From contig CAMAWC010000038.1 of the NCBI GenBank assembly GCA_945861875.1, forward strand, positions 1-36,391: a stretch of 36,391 bases of DNA, given 5' to 3'. The notes beneath the pieces are model-generated. The model saw only the letters and a list, made by a program, of their open reading frames with translations, was not told the origin of the DNA and ran no database searches. Both the position numbers and the translations under genes were made by a program. Positions 16,846 to 25,545 of the stretch are shown here, one piece after another (the stretch's first letter is position 1; each line of letters opens with the position of its first letter). The DNA comes from Bordetella parapertussis (lineage in GTDB: Bacteria; Pseudomonadota; Gammaproteobacteria; Burkholderiales; SG8-39).

Positions 16846-17334
16846 ATGTTCACCCGTTTTTGCGCCACCCTGGCCAAGTCCTGCATGATGATCGCGGTGG
16901 CCGGCCTTGTGGCCATCATCGCCTGCGTCACGCTGCAGGTGTTCGGCCGCTACGTCCTCAATGACACGCCGACCTGGGCCGAGGCCCTGGCCATGATGCT
17001 GGTGCTCTACGTCACCATGCTCGGCGCCTCGGTGGGCGTGCGCGATGCCGGCCACATCGGCATGGAATCGCTGCTGGTCCTGGTGAGTGACAAGATAAGA
17101 CTCAAACTCGAACTGGTGATCCACGTGCTTGTCGCCATATTCGGCGCCATCATGGCCTGGAACGGCGCAATCCTTGCCGAGTCGGTGTGGGGTTACAACG
17201 TACCCACGCTCAGCGTGCCGGAGGGCCTCAACCACATTCCCATCCTGGTGGCCGGCGCCCTTATCTGCCTTTTTTCGATTGAACACATTATTGCGCTCGT
17301 CAAGGGCACGGAAGTGGTGCCCTCATGGCACTGA
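16846..17334 (+). CDS. TRAP transporter small permease, DctQ family
   Basis: A 162-residue inner-membrane protein with four predicted hydrophobic helices (about 14-34, 48-66, 90-112 and 130-152). It contains the family signatures VFGRYVLNDTPTWAEALAM and GHIGMESL. It is the small membrane subunit that pairs with DctM. The gene begins 180 bases after dctP, an unusually long gap filled by two hairpin structures, and its end overlaps dctM by 10 bases. Confidence 0.92.
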   Translation: MFTRFCATLAKSCMMIAVAGLVAIIACVTLQVFGRYVLNDTPTWAEALAMMLVLYVTMLGASVGVRDAGHIGMESLLVLVSDKIRLKLELVIHVLVAIFGAIMAWNGAILAESVWGYNVPTLSVPEGLNHIPILVAGALICLFSIEHIIALVKGTEVVPSWH

Positions 17335-18617
17335 CCATCCTGTGCGTGGTGTTTCTCGCCCTGCTGATCCTCGGCGTGCCGGTGGCCTTTGCCATCGGCC
17401 TTGCCGCAGTGGCGACCATTTTGTACGAAGGCCTGCCCGTCGCCGTGGTGTTCCAGCGCATGACCGCCGGCATGGGCGTGTTCTCGTTTCTCGCCATTCC
17501 GTTTTTCATATTCGCCGGCGAACTGATGCTCTACGGCGGCATTGCCGACCGCATCGTGCAGTTCGCCAAGAACCTCGTCGGCCATGTGCGCGGCGGCCTG
17601 GGCATGTCCAACGTCGTTGCCTGCACGCTGTTTGGCGGCGTATCGGGCTCGCCGGTGGCCGACGTGTCGGCCATGGGCGCGGTGATGATCCCGATGATGA
17701 AAAAAGAGGGCTACGACGCCGACTACGCCGTCAACGTCACCACCCACGCGTCCCTGGTCGGCGCGCTGATGCCCACCAGCCACAACATGATCATTTATTC
17801 GCTCGCCGCCGGCGGCAAGGTGTCGATAGCGGCGCTGATCACCGCAGGACTGTTTCCCGCCGCAATTCTCACGGCGTGCAACCTCGCGGCCGCCTACTTC
17901 GTCGCCATCGGGCGCGGCTATCCGGCGGGCGTGTTCCCCGGATGGAACGCGGTGTGGCGCTCGCTTGCGGCGGCCATCCCCGGCCTGTTCGTGGTGGTCA
18001 TCATCATCACCGGCATCCTCTCGGGGGTGTTCACGGCGACCGAGTCAGCGTCGGTGGCGGTGATCTACGCCCTCGCACTGACCATCATCGTCTATCGCAG
18101 CATGACCTTCGAGAAATTCCTCAAGGCCGCGGCAAAGGCCGTCAAAACCACAGGCGTGGTGCTGCTGCTGATCGGCATTTCCGCCACCTTCGGCTATCTC
18201 ATCAGCCTCTACAGCGTGGCCGAACTCACCGGCATAGCACTGGCCAAGGTGTCGACCGAACCGTGGATTATTTTTCTGCTGGTCAACATCATCCTGTTCC
18301 TGCTCGGAACCTTCCTCGACATGGCGGCGACCATCCTCATCTGCACGCCCATTTTCCTGCCCATTTGCGCGCAATTCGGCATGGACCCGGTGCAGTTTGG
18401 CATGGTGATGCTGATCAACTGCGCACTCGGGCTCAACACCCCGCCGGTGGGAACCACGCAATTTGTCGGCTGCGCCATAGGCGGCGTGTCCGTGGGCGAG
18501 GTGATGAAGACCATCTGGCCGTTTTACGGCGCGCTTATCCTCGCGCTGATGCTGGTGACCTACATCCCCGGCTTTTCGCTGTGGCTGCCCAAGCTGCTGA
18601 TCAATTACGGCGTCTGA
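17325..18617 (+). CDS. TRAP transporter large permease, DctM family
   Basis: A 430-residue, very hydrophobic inner-membrane protein with about 12 predicted helices, the sodium-coupled translocating subunit of the TRAP system. Family landmarks are IPFFIFAGELM, the GGVSGSPVADVSAMG segment, the PTSHNMIIY stretch, and GLNTPPVGTTQFVGCAIGGVS near the C-terminus. The start ATG overlaps the end of dctQ by 10 bases, so the two permeases are translationally coupled. The 500-residue overlapping open frame in another phase is arginine/histidine-rich and is a shadow. Confidence 0.94.
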   Translation: MALTILCVVFLALLILGVPVAFAIGLAAVATILYEGLPVAVVFQRMTAGMGVFSFLAIPFFIFAGELMLYGGIADRIVQFAKNLVGHVRGGLGMSNVVACTLFGGVSGSPVADVSAMGAVMIPMMKKEGYDADYAVNVTTHASLVGALMPTSHNMIIYSLAAGGKVSIAALITAGLFPAAILTACNLAAAYFVAIGRGYPAGVFPGWNAVWRSLAAAIPGLFVVVIIITGILSGVFTATESASVAVIYALALTIIVYRSMTFEKFLKAAAKAVKTTGVVLLLIGISATFGYLISLYSVAELTGIALAKVSTEPWIIFLLVNIILFLLGTFLDMAATILICTPIFLPICAQFGMDPVQFGMVMLINCALGLNTPPVGTTQFVGCAIGGVSVGEVMKTIWPFYGALILALMLVTYIPGFSLWLPKLLINYGV

Positions 18618-18686
18618 TGCATGCGCCGTAACAAAACCGCAACATCAATGGCGTAACCTTCCGGTCACATTCCTCCCGGAGGGCAC

Positions 18687-19046
18687 ATGGCCACCGTCAA
18701 CGTATTTCGCGCCGAACAGTCCGAACTCGCCGCCTTTGCCGCCGGGCAGGTCATTTTCAGCGAGGGCGAGCCTGGCGAGTTGATGTACGTGGTGCACGAG
18801 GGCGAGGTCGAACTGCACGTCAAGGGCAAGCTTGTCGATACTCTTGGGGAAGGTGGTGTACTTGGCGAAATGGCCCTGGTTGATCACGAACCGCGCGTCG
18901 CCACCGCAACAGCCAAGACCGCCTGCAAGCTGATGCCGGTGGCCGAAAAGCGTTTCATGTTCATGATCCAGCAGACGCCGCATTTCGCGCTGCAAATCAT
19001 GCGCGTCATGGCCGAGCGCCTGCGGCGCATGGACCAGCGACTATAG
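18687..19046 (+). CDS. Stand-alone cyclic nucleotide-binding domain protein
   Basis: A 119-residue protein made of one Crp-like beta-roll and a C-terminal helix, with no DNA-binding or membrane part. The phosphate-binding cassette GEMALVDHEPRVATA (60-74) keeps E61 and R70, which hold the ribose and phosphate of cAMP or cGMP in known family members. The segment VIFSEGEPGELMYVVHEGEVEL (early beta-roll) is typical. CGGAGG lies a few bases before the ATG. It follows dctM by 69 bases on the same strand and may be read from the TRAP transcript. It could sense cAMP made by enzymes such as the cyclase at 4587; its partner is unknown. Confidence 0.88.
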   Translation: MATVNVFRAEQSELAAFAAGQVIFSEGEPGELMYVVHEGEVELHVKGKLVDTLGEGGVLGEMALVDHEPRVATATAKTACKLMPVAEKRFMFMIQQTPHFALQIMRVMAERLRRMDQRL

Positions 19047-19077
19047 GAAACCATCGCCAGCCCGCACCGCTTTTTTC

Positions 19078-19932
19078 TCAGGATCCCGCGCGGTCTTTTA
19101 CCACCGATTCATGCCATGGAATGAGCAGGTGGCGCACCGCACCGATGGCAAAATAGAATAAAAATCCGACCATGGTCATGTGAATGATCACGGCAAAGAG
19201 CGCGTCCGTCTCATACGCGTTCATTTTCGCGACCAGCATGTAGCCCAGGCCGTGATTTCCTCCCAGAAACTCACCGACCACCGCGCCGATGATCGCCAGG
19301 ACAATACCTATTTCCATGCCTGTAAGGATGTATGGCAGCGAAGACGGAAGCTCAAGGCGCCGGAAAACCTTCCAGCGCGAGGCGTTCAGACTGGTCATTA
19401 CGTCACGATGCCCGTGGTCCACCGATTTCACACCCAGCACGGTATTGGTCAGGATCGGGAAAAATGCCAGCACGGCGGCGATCAATATCTTCGATGTCAT
19501 GCCGAAGCCGAACCAGACGATCATCAGCGGCACCAATGCGACCTTGGGCACGACTTGTGTTGCCACGATGAAAGGCGTAAGCGTAAGCTCCAGCCAGCGC
19601 AGCCTCCCGAGTGCGACGCCAAGGCCCACGCCAATGATGAAGGCCCAGAAAAAACCCGCCAGCGTTTCGTAAATTGTCGTGCGCGTGTGGTCCCACGTGG
19701 CCGGTGCGACAATCATTTCCTTCCATGCTTCCCAGACGTGCGCCGGTGGCGGCAGGATAAAGGCCGAAATGCCGGTCTGCTCGACATAGACATGCCAGAT
19801 GCCGAACATCAGGCACAACAGCACCGGTGTCGTAATCCATGGCAACAACCTGCCAAGCGCAAAGCGCGGCCCGTCCAATTCCTCTATGGGTACCGCAGCC
19901 GGGAAGGCAGGATCCCCTTCGCGCGGCGTCAC
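19078..19932 (-). CDS. ABC transporter permease (SsuC/TauC-like)
   Basis: A 284-residue inner-membrane protein with about six hydrophobic helices (first near 32-52). The cytoplasmic coupling loop (EAA motif) is around SLNASRWKVFRRLELPSSLP. This is the nitrate/sulfonate/taurine/thiamine-precursor importer class. Its ATG at 19932 overlaps the end of the ATPase gene by 4 bases. It is the last gene of the aromatic-type catabolic operon, and no terminator hairpin is clear after it. The transported compound is inferred to be the Rieske oxygenase substrate. Confidence 0.92.
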   Translation of the reverse strand: MTPREGDPAFPAAVPIEELDGPRFALGRLLPWITTPVLLCLMFGIWHVYVEQTGISAFILPPPAHVWEAWKEMIVAPATWDHTRTTIYETLAGFFWAFIIGVGLGVALGRLRWLELTLTPFIVATQVVPKVALVPLMIVWFGFGMTSKILIAAVLAFFPILTNTVLGVKSVDHGHRDVMTSLNASRWKVFRRLELPSSLPYILTGMEIGIVLAIIGAVVGEFLGGNHGLGYMLVAKMNAYETDALFAVIIHMTMVGFLFYFAIGAVRHLLIPWHESVVKDRAGS

Positions 19933-20783
19933 GAAATTTCCTCCAACCTGTGGCGCAGCGAGGTGACCAGTGACGCGAATTCGACTGTGGCCTGCAGATC
20001 GATGTCACGCGGACGCGGAAAGTTCACCGTAATTTCACGATCTATCTTGCCCGGCCTGGGTGCGAGCAACACAATGCGGTCGGCCAGAAATACCGCCTCG
20101 GTAATCGAGTGGGTTACCAGTACGATGGTCTTGCGCGTCGGAACAAGCTCACCACCGCCGCCCCCCACATCCATCCAGATTCGCTGTAATTCCAGATTCA
20201 TCGCATCGCGGGTCATCGCGTCAAGCGCCCCGAACGGCTCGTCCATCAACAGGAAATGTGGATCGTAGGACAAGGCGCGCGCAATGGCCGCACGCTGGCG
20301 CATGCCACCCGAGAGTTCGCGCGGCCAGCGCTTTTCGAATCCTTCAATGCCCACAAGCCTGGTAAGCGCGCGCGCCCGCGCGAGCCTTTCGATGCGAGAC
20401 ACTCCGCGCAATTCCAGAGGAAGCGCGATATTGTCCTCAATATTCATCCACGGGAAAAGATTGGCCTCTTGAAACACCATGCCCAACTCATGCACCGCAT
20501 CGCTGTTCCTCGTCCGCGCACCCTTAGGCCACAATTCATGCCCGGCCACTTTTATGAGTCCGCGCGTGGGTCTGAGCAGACCGCCCATCATGCGCAGCAA
20601 GGTAGTTTTGCCGCAGCCCGAGGGTCCCAGGAGAACGAGAATTTCACCCTGAGCCACCGACAGGCTGGTCTCCGTTAGCGCGTGGACAGGTTCATCGGTC
20701 GTGCCATACCACTTCTCGACGCGGCTGAGGTCTATACCCGCGCCGGACCAGTTAGTGTGCATCGTAGCGGCGGTTCCGGTCAT
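19929..20783 (-). CDS. ABC transporter ATP-binding protein (SsuB/TauB-like)
   Basis: A 284-residue ATPase that drives the adjacent permease. It has Walker A GPSGCGKTT (53-61), Q-loop GMVFQEANLFPW, signature LSGGMRQRAAIARAL, Walker B FLLMDEPFGALD and switch histidine in VLVTHS. Between the D-loop helix and the H-loop strand there is a glycine-rich insertion (MDVGGGGGELVPTRK), longer than usual for the family. The start codon shares one base with the stop of the binding-protein gene (TGATG). Confidence 0.94.
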   Translation of the reverse strand: MTGTAATMHTNWSGAGIDLSRVEKWYGTTDEPVHALTETSLSVAQGEILVLLGPSGCGKTTLLRMMGGLLRPTRGLIKVAGHELWPKGARTRNSDAVHELGMVFQEANLFPWMNIEDNIALPLELRGVSRIERLARARALTRLVGIEGFEKRWPRELSGGMRQRAAIARALSYDPHFLLMDEPFGALDAMTRDAMNLELQRIWMDVGGGGGELVPTRKTIVLVTHSITEAVFLADRIVLLAPRPGKIDREITVNFPRPRDIDLQATVEFASLVTSLRHRLEEIS

Positions 20784-21817
20784 CAGGTCCGCTTAGCGGC
20801 GGCCGGTGCGTGATGCAGCGCCAGGTCGAGGTAGCGGTTGGTGTAGAGCGTGTCGACGGTCTTGGTCAGGTCACCCAAGCCGGCCTTGGCCATCGCGTCG
20901 GCCCCATCGCGCCAGAGTTTTGGCACGTTGCGCATCAAGTTCTCCTTGCCCTGCGAGAAATACAAAACCTTGGCAACTTCGGAGTTTGCGGTCAGCGCGT
21001 CGAGGTTGCGGCGGCCCGGGATGTCGAAATCCTTCGATGCACGCGCGATTAGCGGGCCGATGGGACCGGCCACGACCTGGTCGACCGAGGCCTTGAGGCC
21101 GCGCAACGCCCTCACCACCAAGTCCGGCTGCTTTTCCACCAGACCGCGCGTTACGAAATAACATTGCGAGGGCATCGGCGCATAGCGGTCAGTGCTCCAG
21201 TGAACAATCTTCTCCTTGGCCGTCTGCAGTGCCGCAAGCACGCCACTCGATGCAATGAAACCGTCAATCCGCTTCTGCCGTACCAACCCGAGCGCCGCCG
21301 GATTATTGCCAACGACCTCGCGGCGCAAATCGGCTTTGGGAATTCCCGTCTTCGCGCACATCAGGTCGAGGAACACATCGGTTGCACCGCCAATCGAAAC
21401 GATGCCTATTGTCTTGCCACGCATCTCCTGAATGCTCCGCAGCGGCGCCTCCTCCGGACTGATTACCGAGAAGGTCGAGCCCTGGTAGATAGTCGCCACC
21501 GACAGCAGCGGCAGGTTCTGCGCCGCCACCGCGCGCATGAACTCGATGGACGCGGTGCGGATCATGTGGGCCTGGCCTGCGGCGAGCTGCTGGATGGCCT
21601 GGGCCGCGCCCTGGGCGCCGATTACCTTCGCATCTATGCCGACGTCGCGCCAGTGACCGCCGCTTTGTGCGTTCATGATTTCGAGAAAGTCGGCGATGAA
21701 GCCGAAGCCGGTACAAAAAACGAAGGGATCTCCCCGTTGCGCGCGCGCGATGCCTGGCAATGATGCCGAGACCGAAAGCGCGGCAGCGGTGGAAAGAAAT
21801 TCTCGGCGGTTGTTCAT
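20783..21817 (-). CDS. ABC transporter substrate-binding protein (NMT1/SsuA-like)
   Basis: A 344-residue periplasmic protein. It has a twin-arginine-like signal (NNRREFLSTAAAL, cleavage near IARAQ) followed by a two-lobed NMT1/THI5-like fold (GAQGAAQAIQQLAAGQAHM; GKTIGIVSIGGATDVFLD). The start at 21817 is preferred because the signal peptide begins there; an upstream ATG at 21973 lies inside the hydrolase gene. It is followed by its ATPase and permease in coupled order. The operon context suggests an aromatic or heteroaromatic ligand. Confidence 0.9.
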   Translation of the reverse strand: MNNRREFLSTAAALSVSASLPGIARAQRGDPFVFCTGFGFIADFLEIMNAQSGGHWRDVGIDAKVIGAQGAAQAIQQLAAGQAHMIRTASIEFMRAVAAQNLPLLSVATIYQGSTFSVISPEEAPLRSIQEMRGKTIGIVSIGGATDVFLDLMCAKTGIPKADLRREVVGNNPAALGLVRQKRIDGFIASSGVLAALQTAKEKIVHWSTDRYAPMPSQCYFVTRGLVEKQPDLVVRALRGLKASVDQVVAGPIGPLIARASKDFDIPGRRNLDALTANSEVAKVLYFSQGKENLMRNVPKLWRDGADAMAKAGLGDLTKTVDTLYTNRYLDLALHHAPAAAKRT

Positions 21818-21830
21818 GTGACTCCTCTGG

Positions 21831-22754
21831 CTAATGTCCGGATTCGATAAACGCAAGGATCTCGCGACCCAGGCGCTCATCAGCGGTATTGAAGTGTGCC
21901 ATTGACGAACTGTGGTTGTGCCCCTCCAGCCAGATCGTCCGGGGTGCGCGGCCCTTGGCGACCGCGAGGGCATGGGCCAGCTCCAGCCCGTAAATATCCA
22001 GCAGCGGATTCTCCCACTGCGCGATGGCGATCATGGTTGGCACCACGTCGGGTGTGACGTGTGTAATGACGGAGCCTTCCTTCATGCGCTCCGGGCTGGT
22101 TCCGAAATACGCGCGGACGTTATTCGCGTTTGGATTTTCCGGAAGGTCGTCAATGCGCACGCGCGAAGACACGAGAATCAGGCCGCTCAACCCCGGGCCC
22201 GAACCGTCGGACGGATGGAAGCGCTTGTCGTAGGCATAGCAGCCGGCATGGGCACCGCCGGCCGAATGGCCGATCAGGTAGATGCGCTTCGGATCACCGC
22301 CAAAGCGTTCGATGTTCGTCTTCACCCATGCCACCACCGAGCCAACGTCGACGACGCCGGAGGGATACTTGTTCTGCGGTGCCAGCCGGTACTCCATGTT
22401 GACTCCGACGATTCCATGTCGGGCAAAGTACCAGCACACGTTTGAGAAAATCTCCGGCGTACGGTCCTTGTTCCCGACAACGAAGGCACCGCCGTGCACA
22501 AAAATAACAACGGGCGCGCCACGGGCTCCCGGCGGACTGAACACGTCCACCACTTGACGCGGATCGGATCCATAAGGCAGATTGCGCTCGACGCGGCCCT
22601 TCTTGGGCGCATCGCGAAGGATGACATCGAAAGCCGCGCACTGGATGCTCGTGTGCTCGGTGATGGCGGTACCCCATTTGGGGCCGAGCTCGGCCATCAA
22701 TGCCAGCAATGACTGCGGGATCTCCGGCGGGGCATCGTTCAATTGATGTGGCAC
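21831..22754 (-). CDS. Alpha/beta hydrolase, carboxylesterase/formamidase-like
   Basis: About 307 residues. It has the oxyanion-hole motif FVHGGAFVVG, the nucleophile elbow GHSAGG, an acidic residue near LLDIYG and the histidine in EGHNHSS. This fits the HSL/esterase-kynurenine formamidase group, which hydrolyses esters, amides or C-C bonds. The start is uncertain: the upstream VOC gene ends at 22762, and GTG codons at 22760 and 22754 or a TTG further in are possible; no ATG lies near the expected start. In this operon it may hydrolyse a ring-cleavage product or release an aromatic acid from a conjugate before oxidation. Confidence 0.82.
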   Translation of the reverse strand: MPHQLNDAPPEIPQSLLALMAELGPKWGTAITEHTSIQCAAFDVILRDAPKKGRVERNLPYGSDPRQVVDVFSPPGARGAPVVIFVHGGAFVVGNKDRTPEIFSNVCWYFARHGIVGVNMEYRLAPQNKYPSGVVDVGSVVAWVKTNIERFGGDPKRIYLIGHSAGGAHAGCYAYDKRFHPSDGSGPGLSGLILVSSRVRIDDLPENPNANNVRAYFGTSPERMKEGSVITHVTPDVVPTMIAIAQWENPLLDIYGLELAHALAVAKGRAPRTIWLEGHNHSSSMAHFNTADERLGREILAFIESGH

Positions 22755-22761
22755 TCTCACC

Positions 22762-23730
22762 TCAACCGAGCAGAAACGCCGTGTCCGGATCGAGCGTGTC
22801 CAGATTGACCGCGCGTCCGTCCCGCTCGGCGTAGAGCTGAAGCTCGAAACCGTCGAGATCCTCGATAAAGAGCGCATAGCGGCCGGGATGCTCTATTTCC
22901 CGCACGATCTTGACCCCGGTCTCGGCCAGCAGACGCGCCTTGGACTCCCTGAGCGCGGCCTCGCTGGCCATCTCCATGCTGAAATGGTGAAAACCCACGG
23001 GGCGCGACTCAGCCACGCGCCACAGCATCAGACAGATCACGCCGGTCGTGCCGGCAAGCGCGACAAAAGGCTTGTCGATGCCGCCAGCTACCGGCGTCAA
23101 CCCGACAATGTCGCGGTAAAAAGCGACGCCCTGCTCAAACCTTGAAAGCACTATGGTCGCGCGCGTGGTGTACTTGGGCTTGAAATAGCCGTGCGGCGGG
23201 AATGTCAGTTCCGGATTCAGGTGGTACTTTGGCTCGCGCGCAGGTTCGCCGCCCTCGGGCTTCCAGGCCGACTGTATGGTCGGCATGTAGCCGGTTTTCA
23301 GCTTCCACCACTCCTTCAGAGTGTCGGTATAGACCTCAACCTGGTTTCCGTCCGGATCAAACATGTAAACGGAATGCGTGTTGCCGTGGTCCCCGAGAAA
23401 GAAAAAATTCGCTTCGCGCCGCACCGCATTTCGGTACCACTCGTGCAGATGCCAATCGCTCTCCATCTCGAATGCGACGTGGTAGAAACCGATGAACTTC
23501 TTCGCCCGCTTGCCACCCAGGCGCTCGGAATACTCCATGACACCGAGATCGTGGTGGCTGTTACCGTTGGTCAGGAATCCGCCGCGCGACTTGACGCGCC
23601 GGTAGGACTCGCCGATACCGACGATATCCTTGTAAAAGTCCATCGAACGCTCCATGTTCTCGACGAAGAAATTCGCGTGAGTCAGGCGGCGCGGACCGAT
23701 GTCTTCCCCCGAGGCGCTTATAAGCGTCAT
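22762..23730 (-). CDS. Two-domain VOC protein, probable extradiol ring-cleavage dioxygenase
   Basis: A 322-residue protein made of two glyoxalase/extradiol-type (VOC) modules. The first keeps a complete 2-His-1-carboxylate set: H18 (LTHANFFV), H84 (FYHVAFEM) and E132 (GNQVEVY). The second has lost the first His (TTRATIVL) but keeps FHHFSMEM and GFELQLY. Extradiol dioxygenases of this fold open catechol-type rings next to the hydroxyl pair using Fe(II). In the classical BphC/XylE enzymes the C-terminal module holds the metal; here the N-terminal one appears to. The ATG overlaps the Rieske gene stop by 4 bases, so the two steps are probably coupled. Substrate unknown. Confidence 0.83.
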   Translation of the reverse strand: MTLISASGEDIGPRRLTHANFFVENMERSMDFYKDIVGIGESYRRVKSRGGFLTNGNSHHDLGVMEYSERLGGKRAKKFIGFYHVAFEMESDWHLHEWYRNAVRREANFFFLGDHGNTHSVYMFDPDGNQVEVYTDTLKEWWKLKTGYMPTIQSAWKPEGGEPAREPKYHLNPELTFPPHGYFKPKYTTRATIVLSRFEQGVAFYRDIVGLTPVAGGIDKPFVALAGTTGVICLMLWRVAESRPVGFHHFSMEMASEAALRESKARLLAETGVKIVREIEHPGRYALFIEDLDGFELQLYAERDGRAVNLDTLDPDTAFLLG

Positions 23731-24935
23731 TTGCGCCCCGTCTGGTTGTGATTTTCTTCCACGGATGCCGCAGCACCGAACATGCGATCCAGGTAGTAAT
23801 TGAGTTCGTGGTGGATGCTCGCCTCCAGCGGGGCCATTCGACCCGGATGGTTCTGCACCGACTCCATTGAGTTCTGCAAAGAGATCAGCACGGCACGATC
23901 CTCTTCCAGCACGTCGGTGTAATACCTGCGGTATTCGGCCACCGCCTCATCGAAGCCCGGCTTGCCGAAAAATGATTTTGGAAACAGATTGTAATAGACC
24001 AGCCGCGTTTTCTTTTCCGACAGCGGCCAGTGGATGCAGGGGCGCATATTCTCGGAACGCGCGAAAAAATGCATATTCGGCGCCATGAATCCGGATGCGG
24101 CAAAACTATCCGGATGATCGGCCAGCGCCGGCATTTTTCCGATTAGCGGCTTGCCCGAATACGTGTGCGGCGCCGCCTCGTATATGTTGACCGTGCCGCC
24201 GCGCCGCGTCAGGCGCCGCCCGGCGTTGAGTCCCTGGCGTTTGACCTTGATGTGGCCGCCAAACGTGCGGCCGTGCACGACCGAGGCGTGATAGGTATCG
24301 AGCAGGTTCTCCACTATGAGCTTCCAGTTGCAGTCGACTTCGAACACCAGTTTGTCGGCGAGGAGGCAGTCTTCCTGACCAAGAAACCCGAATGCCTCCT
24401 CGAAATCGGCGATGAAACGCTCCAGCGGCTCAGTCTCTTTGTCGAGGCAGATGAAAATCCATCCCGCCCAGGTGCCGAGGCGCACCGGGGGCAACCGGCA
24501 GTCCTTGCCGTTAAAATCGGGCACGCCACGCATGAATGGCGTACCCACCGCCTTGCCGCCAAGATCGTACAGCCAGCCGTGATACGGACACTGGAAGGTG
24601 CCACCTTCGGCATGGCCGCTGCCGCTTGCGACCTCAACGCCGCGATGAGCACAGACATTGCCGAAGGCGTTGAGCACGCCGTGTTCGTCGCGCACGACCA
24701 GCACGGGTTCGCCCATAATGTTGAGCGTTGTGTAATCGCCCGGCTTGGGCACTTCCTCGACGCGGCCGACGCAAAGCCAGTCCTTCATGAAAATGAACTG
24801 CTTTTCTGCGCGCAATATCTCCGGCGCGTAGTAAATCGGGCCGGGTACGTGGCTCGCATGCTCAAGCGGAAGTCGCGCGGACGCGATATCGCGCGGCGAC
24901 AATATGCCCTCGAAAGAGTCAAGCGGGGATGCCAT
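23727..24935 (-). CDS. Rieske non-heme iron oxygenase, alpha subunit
   Basis: A 402-residue oxygenase component. The Rieske [2Fe-2S] ligands are C95-x-H97 (CAHRG) and C116-x2-H119 (CPYHGW). The mononuclear Fe site is in ENLLDTYHASVVHG, with bridging D213 and ligands H216 and H221; a later acidic ligand probably lies in EEDRAVL. Such enzymes hydroxylate or demethylate aromatic and related substrates using electrons from a separate reductase. No reductase, ferredoxin or small beta subunit is in the window, so it may be an alpha-only (alpha3) type using a distant reductase. The start at 24935 (MASPLDSFEG) has GGAGA upstream and is preferred to an ATG at 25013. Confidence 0.92.
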   Translation of the reverse strand: MASPLDSFEGILSPRDIASARLPLEHASHVPGPIYYAPEILRAEKQFIFMKDWLCVGRVEEVPKPGDYTTLNIMGEPVLVVRDEHGVLNAFGNVCAHRGVEVASGSGHAEGGTFQCPYHGWLYDLGGKAVGTPFMRGVPDFNGKDCRLPPVRLGTWAGWIFICLDKETEPLERFIADFEEAFGFLGQEDCLLADKLVFEVDCNWKLIVENLLDTYHASVVHGRTFGGHIKVKRQGLNAGRRLTRRGGTVNIYEAAPHTYSGKPLIGKMPALADHPDSFAASGFMAPNMHFFARSENMRPCIHWPLSEKKTRLVYYNLFPKSFFGKPGFDEAVAEYRRYYTDVLEEDRAVLISLQNSMESVQNHPGRMAPLEASIHHELNYYLDRMFGAAASVEENHNQTGRK

Positions 24936-25019
24936 TGTCAGTCTCCGTTTAGGCCTGAATTTGCGGATACCGAACCTGCGGCCGAGCGCGCGGCGTTCAA
25001 TATTGGCAATCAACCAAAC

Positions 25020-25038
25020 GTCAGATCAGCACTCTGAC
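25020..25038. promoter_or_regulatory. Small inverted repeat upstream of the Rieske gene
   Basis: GTCAGA and TCTGAC (25020-25025 and 25033-25038), separated by 7 bases, lie about 85 bases before the Rieske ATG, in a 189-base gap after the RidA gene. This could be a regulator-binding site, but there is no regulator gene next to it. Confidence 0.25.
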
Positions 25039-25124
25039 AGGCACGTTCAGGCTACCCCATTTCAAAATCCGGCGCAAGGCTTGGTGCGGCCTATAAGCTG
25101 GACTGTCCCCCTGTGGTGCAGGTC

Positions 25125-25517
25125 CTATGTGCCCGCTTCGTCCGTGACAGCGATGCAATCGATTTCAATGTCGAAGGGCCAGGGCCATGACCCAACGTTG
25201 ACAAAGGTGCGGGCGGGCGGATCCTTGGTGAAATACTTCGCATAGACCTCATTGACGATCTCAAAATAGCCGGCGTTGGTGACGTATACCGTGCACTTGA
25301 CCACCTGCTCGAGCGAAGAGCCGGAAGCCTCCAGGCGCCGCTTGAGGCCCTCGAGCACCAGCTCGGTCTGGCGCCTGATATCGCCAAACGCGATCTTTGC
25401 GCTACCCGCTTCGCGCGGCGGCGTTCCCGATACGAAGACAAAACCGCCGGCTTTCACCGCGGCAGACAGCGGCGTTGAAGACAATCCCTTGTCAATGTTA
25501 ACGACTTCCTTTTTCAT
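25125..25517 (-). CDS. RidA/YjgF-family protein (Rid deaminase type)
   Basis: A 130-residue member of the Rid family, trimeric enzymes that hydrolyse reactive imines or enamines. Key features are the YVTNAGYF segment and the ligand-binding arginine R103 in PARTFVNV, followed by IEIDCIA near the C-terminus, where most family members have E rather than D. Some Rid proteins in aromatic operons are 2-aminomuconate deaminases, acting after meta-cleavage of 2-aminophenol-type rings. Its position just before a Rieske oxygenase and VOC dioxygenase makes that possible, though general imine clean-up is an alternative. GAGGGA precedes the ATG. Confidence 0.9.
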   Translation of the reverse strand: MKKEVVNIDKGLSSTPLSAAVKAGGFVFVSGTPPREAGSAKIAFGDIRRQTELVLEGLKRRLEASGSSLEQVVKCTVYVTNAGYFEIVNEVYAKYFTKDPPARTFVNVGSWPWPFDIEIDCIAVTDEAGT

Positions 25518-25545
25518 ACCGTTCCCTCTTTAATTAAAAACCGCT

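Noticed and set aside
17129..18631. 500-codon frame overlapping dctQ and dctM
   Set aside because: Same-strand shadow of dctM, with Arg/His-rich text and no hydrophobic helices.
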